From DASPXY01 sp038227745 (GTDB lineage Bacteria > Planctomycetota > Planctomycetia > Gemmatales > Gemmataceae): a stretch of DNA of 13,906 nt. The stretch covers positions 1-13,906 of the forward strand of contig JBBRPS010000193.1 of NCBI GenBank assembly GCA_038227745.1, written 5' to 3'. Shown here piece by piece: positions 7,109 through 13,906 of this stretch (position 1 is the first letter of the stretch; every line of letters begins with the position of its first letter). The position numbers were made by a program, and so were the translations under genes. The notes under the pieces are model-generated. The model did no database searches. It was not told the origin of the DNA and saw only the letters and a program-made list of their open reading frames with translations.

Positions 7109-7454
7109 GACGCTGTCTCCGGCGTGCGAGGAAAGTTCGCTCGGACCGACGATCCTTGGGGGGAGAAACGGGCTGCCCGGGTGGATCACTCCCGGCCCGT
7201 GTTCCTCGGCGGATAATAGTCGAGTGTACTCCCGCCGCCGCGCCGCCACAAGCGTTTTCGGGAATCCGTTCCCCTTCGCGCGGGGACAGATCAACAAGGG
7301 ATCGCCAGGTGGCCGCGCCCGGCAGGTCTCCGCCTGCCCGGCCGCGGTCGGCGGCCGGCACTCCGACTCTCCGGCTTGCCCCCGCGAGAGATTGAAATAG
7401 ACAGACACTCAATCCATCCCGCAGGGGTACTCCACAACTGGACCAGGTGATGCC
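7109..7454. promoter_or_regulatory. Divergent intergenic region
   Basis: These 346 bases separate the leftward 101-aa gene from the rightward FHA-ABC gene, so they should hold promoters for both directions. The clearest sigma70-like piece is GATAAT at 7212-7217 on the plus strand, without a convincing -35 box. Two GC-rich stems are visible: GGCAGG/CCTGCC (7321-7326 with 7333-7338) and GGCCGC/GCGGCC (7340-7345 with 7351-7356). An AT-richer patch lies at 7391-7415. The long open frames across it are arginine/proline-rich and not credible genes. The ribosome binding site AGGTG (7445-7449) precedes the FHA-ABC start. Confidence 0.5.
7117..7120 (-). promoter_or_regulatory. Ribosome binding site deciding the start of the 101-aa gene
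   Basis: On the minus strand GGAG lies 8 nt before ATG 7108 and marks the point where the sequence changes from arginine/proline-rich noise to a plausible beta-strand protein. Confidence 0.55.
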
Positions 7455-10250
7455 ATGGACACCGCGCGCCACTGGGTGATCGGAAGAGCCCCCGACTGCG
7501 ACATCGCCGTCGATCAGACCGGCGTGTCCGGTCGCCACTGCTGTCTGACCGCGACGGGACAAGGTTTCTTTCTCGAAGATCTCCACTCTTCCAACGGTAC
7601 TTACGTCAACGGTACGAAGATCGCTTCCCGGGTGAAAGTGTCTCCCTCGGACCGGATCACGCTGGGGCGGGCCGTGCCGATGCCCTGGCCGGCGTCCCCC
7701 ATGCCGGTCCCGGCACCGCCGCCGGCCCCGGTGCCCGTGCCCGTGCCGGTCTTCCCTCCGACCCCCGCCCCGGGCCCAGCCCCGGCCATGGGGCGAACGC
7801 AACTCGCGCCGGCGTCGGGGGCTCCCCTGGTCCGGACGGTGGGCCGTGGGGCCGGCAACGACATCCGGCTGGATTACCCGACGGTCTCGTCACGCCATGC
7901 CCGCATCCTCATCATGGGGGACCATGCCCGCATTGAGGATCTGGGGTCCAGCAACGGGACGGCCATCGGCCACCCCGACCGGAAGATCACCCAGGCTCCC
8001 CTCACGGAGGACGACGTCGTCTTCTTCGGCTCGCTGCGCGTGCCCGCCGCCCGGCTGCTCAGTGGGAAGCTCGCCCTGGGCGAGCAGCCGCACCAGACCA
8101 TCGCCTTCCGCGGGGAAGCGATCGTCTTCGGCCGGGACCCCGGCTGCACTCAGGTGCTGGACTCGCCGATGGTCTCCCGGCGCCACGCCCGCCTGACGCC
8201 CTCGGGCAGCGGGCTGCTGCTCGAGGACCTGGGTTCCGCCAACGGCACGTTCCTCAACGGGGAGCGGGTGCGGCAGCCCGTCGCCGTCCGCCCGGGCGAC
8301 CGCATCGGAGTGGCCGGCTACACCTTCACGGTCAACGACGAAGGCCAACTGGAGAAGCGGGACCTCAGCGGTAACCTGACCCTGGAGGCACACGGCCTCA
8401 CGGTCGATGTGCCCGGCCGGCGCCTGATCGAGAATGTCTCGCTCACGATTTATCCGTCCGAGTTCGTGGGGCTGATGGGCACCAGTGGCGCGGGCAAGAC
8501 CACGCTGATGAACACGCTCAACGGCTACACCCCGCCGACGGAGGGCGAGGTCCTGTTGAACGGCCAGAGCCTGTACGCGAACTACGGCCAGTTCGCCAAC
8601 CACCTGGGGTACGTCCCCCAGGACGACATCATCCACCGCGACCTGACCGTCGGCCAGGCGCTCTATTACACGGCCAAGCTGCGCCTGCCGCGCGACTCCA
8701 GCGACGCCGACATCCGCGGGCGCGTCCAGACAATCCTCAAGCAGCTCGAGCTGGAGGCGACGGCGGACACCCTGATCGGCTCCGCGGAAAAGAAGGGGAT
8801 CAGCGGCGGGCAGCGCCGGCGCGTCAACCTGGCCATGGAGCTGCTGACCGACCCGCTCGTGCTGTTCCTGGACGAGCCGACTTCCGGGCTGTCCTCGGAG
8901 GACGCGCTGCTGGTCATGCAGGTGCTCAAGAAGCTGGCCGAGGCCGGCAAGACGATCCTGATCACCATCCATCAGCCCAGCCTGGAGGTGTTCCGCCTGC
9001 TGACCCACCTGGCGATCGTGTCGAAGGACGCCAACTCCGCCGACCCGGGCAGGTTGGTCTACTACGGCCCGGCCTACCCGGACGCGGTGCGCTTCTTCAA
9101 TCCGCCGGACGGGTCGAACGGCACGGGCGGCGGTGCCGGGACGGCGGACGAGGTCGTGCGCGTCCCTTGCCCCCGGTGTGCGGAGGTCCTCAATGTGCCG
9201 GCGACCGTGCCGCCGTCCCCCGACGAGGTCCTGCGCGGCCTGGCCCGCTCCGCCAGGGCCGGCGTGCGGACCGCAGACTGGGAAAAGCGCTACGCCGCCT
9301 CCGAGTACCACCGCAAGTACGTCGAGGAACGCGCCGGACAGCACCCGCCGGAGGCCGGGGGCGACCGCGCCCGGTCGGCGATTCGCTCGTTCGGCTGGTC
9401 GCAGTGGTGGACCCTGGTGTGCCGCTGCCTGGCCATCAAGGCCCGTGACCGGGCGAACCTGATGGTCGCCCTGGTGACGGCCTTCACCATCGCCTGCCTG
9501 GTCTGGCTCGTGTTCGGCGATCGGTTGGTCAAGTCGAAATCCCCCCTCGAAGCTCGGGCCGCGCTGGCCCAGATCATGTTCATCCTGGCCCTGGGCGCCC
9601 TCTGGTTCGGGACCTCCAGTTCCGTCCGCGAAATCGTCGGCGAGTGGGCCATCTACCGCCGTGAGCGCATGGTGAACCTGAAGATCGTACCCTACGTGGC
9701 GTCCAAGTTCACGGTGTTCGGCCTGCTGTGCGTGGTCCAGTGCGTCCTGCTGCTCGGCATCGCCCACTGGGGCTGCGAGCTCAAGGCCTCCTGGCTGGAG
9801 ATGTTCGGTGTCCTGTTGCTGACCGCGCTGGTCGGGGTCGCCCTCGGCCTGATGATCTCCGCCCTGGCTTCGACTCCGGAACTGGCCGGCACCTCCTTCA
9901 CGCTGGCGCTGCTGTCGATGATCATCCTCGGCGGCGCCCTGCTCCCCGTGCGACAAATGAGCCCGCCCGTCCGGCCCGTCTGCTACGCCATCCCGTCGCG
10001 CTGGGCCTTTGAGGCGATGCTGGTCCTCGAGGCGAAGGCACGCCCGGAGCTCGGCCCGGTCCCCGGGGCCGTTCCCCCCGCGCCGCCCCCCCCGGGGCCG
10101 GCAGCGGAAACGGAGGACATGGCCGAGCAGCATTTCCCCAAGAAGGACGGGCGCGTCGGGACCGGCGGGGCCGCGGGGACCCTGGGCGTCCTTTTGGTGA
10201 TCCTCGTGGTCGCCGTTCACCTCATCCTCAAGGCCCGCGACATCCACTGA
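7455..10250 (+). CDS. Triple-FHA ABCG-type ABC transporter (ATPase fused to ABC-2 permease)
   Basis: 931 aa. Three FHA domains recognise phosphothreonine: FHA1 about 6-72 (G10-R11, S25-G-R-H28, N47-G-T), FHA2 about 125-195 (G130-R131, S146-R-H148, N167-G-T), FHA3 about 220-295 (G226-R227, S241-R-R-H244, N263-G-T, N268). A Pro/Val-rich linker (about 75-112) separates FHA1 and FHA2. The nucleotide-binding domain follows: Walker A GTSGAGKTT (342-350), Q-loop Q389, signature ISGGQ (449-453), Walker B FLDEP (471-475), H-loop H506. A 120-residue linker with a lone C572-P-R-C575 leads to six predicted membrane segments (about 669-688, 702-721, 751-770, 782-804, 813-832, 907-926), with a Pro-rich loop before the last. 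ATPase-then-permease order is that of ABCG exporters and of mycobacterial Rv1747, whose FHA domains bind a kinase-phosphorylated site. The substrate is unknown. The adjacent kinase-like gene may supply or read the phosphorylation. Confidence 0.94.
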   Translation: MDTARHWVIGRAPDCDIAVDQTGVSGRHCCLTATGQGFFLEDLHSSNGTYVNGTKIASRVKVSPSDRITLGRAVPMPWPASPMPVPAPPPAPVPVPVPVFPPTPAPGPAPAMGRTQLAPASGAPLVRTVGRGAGNDIRLDYPTVSSRHARILIMGDHARIEDLGSSNGTAIGHPDRKITQAPLTEDDVVFFGSLRVPAARLLSGKLALGEQPHQTIAFRGEAIVFGRDPGCTQVLDSPMVSRRHARLTPSGSGLLLEDLGSANGTFLNGERVRQPVAVRPGDRIGVAGYTFTVNDEGQLEKRDLSGNLTLEAHGLTVDVPGRRLIENVSLTIYPSEFVGLMGTSGAGKTTLMNTLNGYTPPTEGEVLLNGQSLYANYGQFANHLGYVPQDDIIHRDLTVGQALYYTAKLRLPRDSSDADIRGRVQTILKQLELEATADTLIGSAEKKGISGGQRRRVNLAMELLTDPLVLFLDEPTSGLSSEDALLVMQVLKKLAEAGKTILITIHQPSLEVFRLLTHLAIVSKDANSADPGRLVYYGPAYPDAVRFFNPPDGSNGTGGGAGTADEVVRVPCPRCAEVLNVPATVPPSPDEVLRGLARSARAGVRTADWEKRYAASEYHRKYVEERAGQHPPEAGGDRARSAIRSFGWSQWWTLVCRCLAIKARDRANLMVALVTAFTIACLVWLVFGDRLVKSKSPLEARAALAQIMFILALGALWFGTSSSVREIVGEWAIYRRERMVNLKIVPYVASKFTVFGLLCVVQCVLLLGIAHWGCELKASWLEMFGVLLLTALVGVALGLMISALASTPELAGTSFTLALLSMIILGGALLPVRQMSPPVRPVCYAIPSRWAFEAMLVLEAKARPELGPVPGAVPPAPPPPGPAAETEDMAEQHFPKKDGRVGTGGAAGTLGVLLVILVVAVHLILKARDIH

Positions 10251-10287
10251 TGGTCCGCGCGCGAATCCCTTTTTCAACTCTTTTTGG

Positions 10288-10316
10288 TTGCATCGTCCAC
10301 CACCGGCCTTTAGGAT
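10288..10316 (+). promoter_or_regulatory. Possible sigma70-like promoter before the GTPase gene
   Basis: TTGCAT (10288-10293) and TAGGAT (10311-10316) are separated by exactly 17 nt, giving partial matches to -35 and -10 boxes (3/6 and 4/6). It lies in the 194-nt gap between the FHA-ABC stop and the GTPase start and would leave a leader of roughly 120 nt. The rest of the gap (10251-10444) shows two T-runs (10269-10274, 10281-10285) without a preceding stem, so no clear terminator. The match is weak. Confidence 0.25.
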
Positions 10317-10444
10317 AAGCCCTTGACCACGGCGGGCGGAGAGGCCCGCGCCCTCTCCTGTGACGTTCGTGGCGTTCCTCTTTCACCGTTGACTGGCCGC
10401 AGCCAGACACCTGCGCCCGTCCCGGACCTAACCGGGAGTGTGTC

Positions 10445-12583
10445 ATGCGTCATCGCCTTTGCCTGGTAGCCGTCCTCGGCCCTCTGTGCATACAGCTCCT
10501 CCTCCCGCCGCCTGTGACCGCGCAGGACGCAGGCGGTCCCGACCTCCCCAAGGTGCGCGCCAAGGTGGTTGACCTGGGCCGCGAGGTGCTGAAGGCGCAG
10601 GCTTTCCTGGACGTCCTGGAGTTTGAAAAAGCGGCGCTCGACGCGCGGCGGAGCGGGCGGGGCAAGGAGACTCCCGTGACGGCGGTCGGCGAGCGCTACG
10701 CGCCGCTCCTGAAAAGTATTGAAGACCGGCTTACGAAAGCCCAGGAGGAACGGCGGGACGCCTTGAAGCAACTGGCGGACAGCGTCCGCCAGAAGTGTGA
10801 CGCCGCCCTCAAGAGCTGGGGCGAGGCCAGGGCGGCGGAGCTGGCAGGCGTGGACGAGCTGGTGGCCGCGGAAGCGCACCTCGGCCTGGCCCTGGACGGC
10901 CGCACCGCGTGGCCCTTCTGGGATCAGTCCATGCTGTGGGTGGTCCTGTGGGGAGGCCTGCTCGTCCTGATGGGCCTGGTGCTGGCGACGCACGAGGGCC
11001 GGCGCGGCCTGCGGCAGCGGCTGCGCTTCCGGGGCCAGATGGGGGCGGCCGCCGCCGTGGTGCTCGCGGCCACAACCGCGGGGTGCGGTGGGCTGCCCTT
11101 TGCGCCCCCGGCCGGGGCCGCGGGGCCCGGGCGTCTCGCGGCGCAGCGGTTGACGCTGGAGGGCGCCCAGAAGAAGCTCGCCGGCGACAGGAAGCGCGTC
11201 AAGGATCGCAGCCGCCAGCTCGAGGGGGAGGTGGGGGAGGGCCGCAAGCAGGCGGAGCTCTTCTGGGCCGACCTGCTCGCCCCGGAGGCGGCGCCGGGCA
11301 ACCTGCGCGCGACTTTCCTGGAGACGGAAGGGGAGACCCACAAACAGCTCCGCGAGATCCTGACCGCGGCCCGGACGGCGGAGCTTGCCGCCGAGAAAGG
11401 CCTCGAGGCCCTCAAGACCGTCCGCGCCGAGAAAGACGCCCTCGAGAACCTCGTCTCGCGGGCGCGCGCTCACTCCCTCGCGCAGACCGCCACCCGGGTC
11501 GGCATGTGCCTGGGCTTCGTCTACCTCGGCTTCCTGCCCCTGCGCCGCGTCCGCAAGCGGCTGCGGAAACAGCGGCGTGAGGAGGCCGAACAGTGTCCCC
11601 GCTGCCTGGCCGTCGGCGGCTTGCAGATCGAGACGAGCGAGGCCCAGGACGACCGCTATCCCGAGCCCAAGCACGTGCATTGTCCCGAGTGCGACTACAG
11701 GTTCCGGGCCAGCTACCGCAAACTGCCGCGCTTCTGCTTCCCCACCGTCGGCGTGGTCAGCAGCGGCAAGACCCACTGGCTGGTGACGGCCTACGACCTG
11801 ATCAAGAACAAGAATGTCCCCGTACCCGCGGTCTTCGAGAAGTTGCCCTCCCTGGCGGATGAAGAGTTCGACGTCCTGATCGAGACCATACTCAAAGAAC
11901 ACCAGGGTGCCAGAGCCACCGGGCAGGGCGACCTGCCCTACCCGCTGACTTTCCACGTCGAGGACACCGACCGGTTCGGGGCGAGCGCGGCCCTGCTGAA
12001 CTTGTTCGATTTCAGCGGGGAGTTGATGGACCAGCGTATCGACAAGGACACCCTGCGCCGCCGGGCCCTGTTAATGGAAGGGTTCGTGCTCTTCCTCGAT
12101 CCGACGCAGGTGCAGGGCAAAGGGAAGAACTCCGGCATCGACTACCAGAACCGCGTGCTGGCGCAATTCCACGAGGAGATGCGCGACATGCGCGAGCTGG
12201 ACGTCGGCACCCGGCTGCGCGTGCCCGTGGCCGTCTGCATCTCCAAACTGGACCTGCTGACGGTTTCCAACCCCCTGGGCAGCCAGGCGGAGCCCTGGAT
12301 CCGCTCCCTGCGGTCCACGACGGCGGAGCCGGTTTCCTTGAAGCTCTTGCGGGCGCGCTCGCGGATGTGTGAGCAGGTCCTACCCGCCATGTTCCCCGGG
12401 TGGAACATCAAGAAGACCCTCCAGGAGGCCTTCGGCGACCGCTTCCTGTTCTTCCCCATGACGCCGGTGGGGTTGGAGGAGCTCGGCGTGAAGAATTTGG
12501 CCAACCGCACGTTCGCGCCGTTCGGCGTGCTGGAGCCCATCCTCTGGCTGCTGCACATGCACGGCTACTGCATGCTCGAGTGA
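10445..12583 (+). CDS. Membrane-anchored zinc-ribbon TRAFAC-type GTPase with coiled coils
   Basis: 712 aa; GGGAG 6 nt before ATG. Signal peptide about 1-26 (ending PVTAQDAGG). Charged, helix-rich coiled-coil-like stretches span about 35-150 and 230-345. Membrane segments are predicted at about 160-181, 198-214 and 349-366. Positive charges after segment 1 (EGRRGLRQRLRFR) and segment 3 (RRVRKRLRKQRR) put both coiled coils outside and the C-terminal domain in the cytosol. A four-cysteine zinc ribbon (C384-P-R-C387, C413-P-E-C416) precedes a GTPase core: P-loop GVVSSGKT (436-443), switch II D522-F-S-G525, Walker B-like LFLDP (549-553), and G4-like S600-K-L-D603 giving guanine preference. The core resembles the double-GTPase (DO-GTPase) families of bacterial conflict/signalling systems, from memory. 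Residues 207-214 look like an internal lipobox (C214). The kinase-like gene follows after 21 nt. The role in signalling is inferred. Confidence 0.88.
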   Translation: MRHRLCLVAVLGPLCIQLLLPPPVTAQDAGGPDLPKVRAKVVDLGREVLKAQAFLDVLEFEKAALDARRSGRGKETPVTAVGERYAPLLKSIEDRLTKAQEERRDALKQLADSVRQKCDAALKSWGEARAAELAGVDELVAAEAHLGLALDGRTAWPFWDQSMLWVVLWGGLLVLMGLVLATHEGRRGLRQRLRFRGQMGAAAAVVLAATTAGCGGLPFAPPAGAAGPGRLAAQRLTLEGAQKKLAGDRKRVKDRSRQLEGEVGEGRKQAELFWADLLAPEAAPGNLRATFLETEGETHKQLREILTAARTAELAAEKGLEALKTVRAEKDALENLVSRARAHSLAQTATRVGMCLGFVYLGFLPLRRVRKRLRKQRREEAEQCPRCLAVGGLQIETSEAQDDRYPEPKHVHCPECDYRFRASYRKLPRFCFPTVGVVSSGKTHWLVTAYDLIKNKNVPVPAVFEKLPSLADEEFDVLIETILKEHQGARATGQGDLPYPLTFHVEDTDRFGASAALLNLFDFSGELMDQRIDKDTLRRRALLMEGFVLFLDPTQVQGKGKNSGIDYQNRVLAQFHEEMRDMRELDVGTRLRVPVAVCISKLDLLTVSNPLGSQAEPWIRSLRSTTAEPVSLKLLRARSRMCEQVLPAMFPGWNIKKTLQEAFGDRFLFFPMTPVGLEELGVKNLANRTFAPFGVLEPILWLLHMHGYCMLE

Positions 12584-12604
12584 GCTGCGGAGGGAGCTGA
12601 GCCC

Positions 12605-13906
12605 ATGACCGTCTGGCCCAGTGCCACCGACTACCAGGCTGCCCTGCAGCATCCCGCGCAGGCGTTCCGCGACCCGCTGTTGCAGGCCGCCCGCGCGGAA
12701 ACCAACCGCATGGGCGTCCCGCGCGCCCGCTCCGGGCAATTCGCCATCGTCTACAAGTTGGTGAACGGCATCGACGCCAAGGCCGTCCGCGTCTTCCGCG
12801 ACCCCCAGGCGGACCGGCAGGAGCGCTACCGGGCGGTGTCCGACCACGTGGGGCAAGCGCGGCCGCGCGGCCTGGTCGGCTTCGCCTACGACCCGCAGGG
12901 GATCCGCGTCGTCGGCCAGTGGTATCCCGTGCTGGTCATGGATTGGGTCAGCGGCCCCTCCCTGGCCGAGTGGATGGGCGAGCGGGTGCGGCTGCGCGAG
13001 ACGGAGCGGCTGGGCCAGATGTCCCACCGCTGGGCCCGGCTGGTGGCGGAGTTGCAGGCCGCCCGGGTGGCACACGGGGACCTGCAGCACGACAACGTCC
13101 TGGTGGTGCGGGACGCCCCAGTGCTGGTGGACTACGACGGCATGTGCGTGCCGCAGCTCGTCGGCCTGGAGGCCCTGGAGCACGGTAAGCCGGCCTACCA
13201 GCACCCGCGGCGCCGCGAGGAGCGCCTGTCCCTGACGGTCGATCACTTTGCCGCCTGGGCCATTCTCCTGGGCCTGCGCGCCGTCGCGGACGACCCGTCG
13301 CTCTGGGAGGCGTTCGTAAGCGCCACCGGGAACGAAAACGTCCTGTTCACCGAGGCCGACCACCTCGACCCCGAGCGGTCGGCGCTGTGGCAGCGGCTGC
13401 TGGCGGCCCGCTCCCCCAAGGTGCGGGGCTGGGCCAGGCAGTTGCGCGCCTGTCTGCCCGACCAACCTTTCCACGTGATCCCGGCGTTCCAGCCGGAGAC
13501 GGAGCCGGCTTTGCCGCAAACCAAGCCAGTCGTCCGCAGCCCGGAGCCCCCACCCGGCCCCGTCATCTGGACCAGGTCCGCGACCGTGATCCCGACACCC
13601 AACCCCGGCCCCCGGCCCGCCCCGACGCCGTTGCCGTTGGCGACGACCGGCACCGCGCTCGAGGGGCCTGCCTCGGGTTATCCGCCCGCGGGGGGGGAGG
13701 ATTTCGGGGCCATCTTCGACGAGGTCGTCATCGACACGGTGTTCCCGCCGGTTGGGGACGGCAACACCGTTCTGGAAGCGTCCCTTTTCGAGCCGCTCCG
13801 CGCCGCCTGCCGGCTCGTGCCCCCCGACTGGGACGCCATCCACAACCTGGCGACCCAGCCGCCGCTGGTCAATCACAGCGCGCCCGGCGACCTGACGCCG
13901 GTGCTC
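12605..13906 (+). CDS. Protein kinase-like protein, cut by the right window edge
   Basis: The first 434 residues are present and open to the window end; the stop lies outside. GGGAG is spaced 8 nt before ATG 12605, and the gap to the GTPase stop is only 21 nt, so the two are co-transcribed. Kinase-fold features are the strand region SGQFAIVYKL (43-52), AKAVRVF (58-64) where R62 sits in the usual VAVK lysine place, catalytic-loop H157-G-D-x4-N164 (HGDLQHDNVLV), and VDYDG (175-179) in place of DFG. A conserved-looking YQHPRRR (198-204) follows. From about 295 the sequence becomes Pro-rich, then an acidic segment (GEDFGAIFDEVVID, 364-377) begins another domain that is cut. I recall cyanobacterial and planctomycete relatives with the same AVR, HGDLQH and DYDG motifs. 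Activity toward Ser/Thr is likely but not proven. It may modify the FHA-ABC exporter or the GTPase. Confidence 0.85.
   Translation, partial: MTVWPSATDYQAALQHPAQAFRDPLLQAARAETNRMGVPRARSGQFAIVYKLVNGIDAKAVRVFRDPQADRQERYRAVSDHVGQARPRGLVGFAYDPQGIRVVGQWYPVLVMDWVSGPSLAEWMGERVRLRETERLGQMSHRWARLVAELQAARVAHGDLQHDNVLVVRDAPVLVDYDGMCVPQLVGLEALEHGKPAYQHPRRREERLSLTVDHFAAWAILLGLRAVADDPSLWEAFVSATGNENVLFTEADHLDPERSALWQRLLAARSPKVRGWARQLRACLPDQPFHVIPAFQPETEPALPQTKPVVRSPEPPPGPVIWTRSATVIPTPNPGPRPAPTPLPLATTGTALEGPASGYPPAGGEDFGAIFDEVVIDTVFPPVGDGNTVLEASLFEPLRAACRLVPPDWDAIHNLATQPPLVNHSAPGDLTPVL

Noticed and set aside
7376..7403. TTGCCC ... TAGACA as a promoter for the FHA-ABC gene
   Set aside because: Both boxes match the consensus poorly (about 3 of 6 each), no better than chance for this stretch.
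7890..10277. Minus-strand 795-codon open frame opposite the FHA-ABC gene
   Set aside because: Composition is shadow-like (His, Arg, Gln, Gly-rich); the plus strand carries intact FHA, Walker and membrane motifs.
10260..10290. Two T-runs after the FHA-ABC stop as an intrinsic terminator
   Set aside because: No stable GC-rich stem directly precedes either T-run.
10310..11956. Minus-strand 548-codon open frame opposite the GTPase gene
   Set aside because: No motifs, extends through the intergenic gap, and lies antisense to an intact P-loop and zinc ribbon.
12380..13876. Minus-strand 498-codon open frame opposite the kinase-like gene
   Set aside because: The plus frame from 12605 to the window end is open and has kinase motifs and a ribosome binding site; the minus frame has neither.

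Overview
The window is very GC-rich and looks like chromosomal DNA of a planctomycete, probably of the Gemmata/Gemmataceae type. The main reason is the left half. It carries the DUF1501 protein, the PPC-like Ig-rich protein and the Big2/DUF1549/DUF1553 cytochrome-like protein, a gene set characteristic of Planctomycetes. The right half adds FHA, zinc-ribbon and kinase-like signalling proteins typical of the same phylum. The lineage call is inferred from gene content and was not tested by any search.

Layout. Positions 1-91 hold a dispersed palindromic repeat (57 bp, 27-bp arms, one mismatch) plus a partial copy at the window edge. From 7108 down to 114 runs a leftward gene set: a 101-aa beta-rich protein (6803-7108), a Tat-exported DUF1501 protein (5316-6695), a 90-aa ribbon-helix-helix/antitoxin-like protein (5026-5298), an exported multidomain PPC/Ig-like protein (2666-5020), and an exported Big2-DUF1549-DUF1553 protein with heme-c-like cysteine motifs (114-2594). 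The last four are spaced like one operon. A perfect 24-bp palindrome (2627-2650) sits in the 71-nt gap before the last gene. A divergent 346-bp intergenic region (7109-7454) separates this set from the rightward genes.

The rightward genes are an FHA-FHA-FHA-ABC exporter half-transporter (7455-10250), a membrane-anchored zinc-ribbon GTPase with two predicted extracytoplasmic coiled coils (10445-12583), and a kinase-like protein cut by the right window edge (12605-13906). The GTPase and kinase-like genes are 21 nt apart with a good ribosome binding site, so they are almost certainly co-transcribed. The ABC gene is in the same orientation 194 bp upstream.

Working together. The left set probably builds or handles exported proteins that bind heme or break down complex substrates. 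Their exact chemistry is not established. The right set combines phosphothreonine readers (FHA) on an ABCG-type exporter, a cytosolic GTPase joined through the membrane to periplasmic coiled coils, and a protein-kinase fold. This resembles the mycobacterial FHA-ABC exporter Rv1747 regulated by a Ser/Thr kinase, but has three FHA domains and an added membrane GTPase. It is the best candidate here for a little-described signalling/export system.
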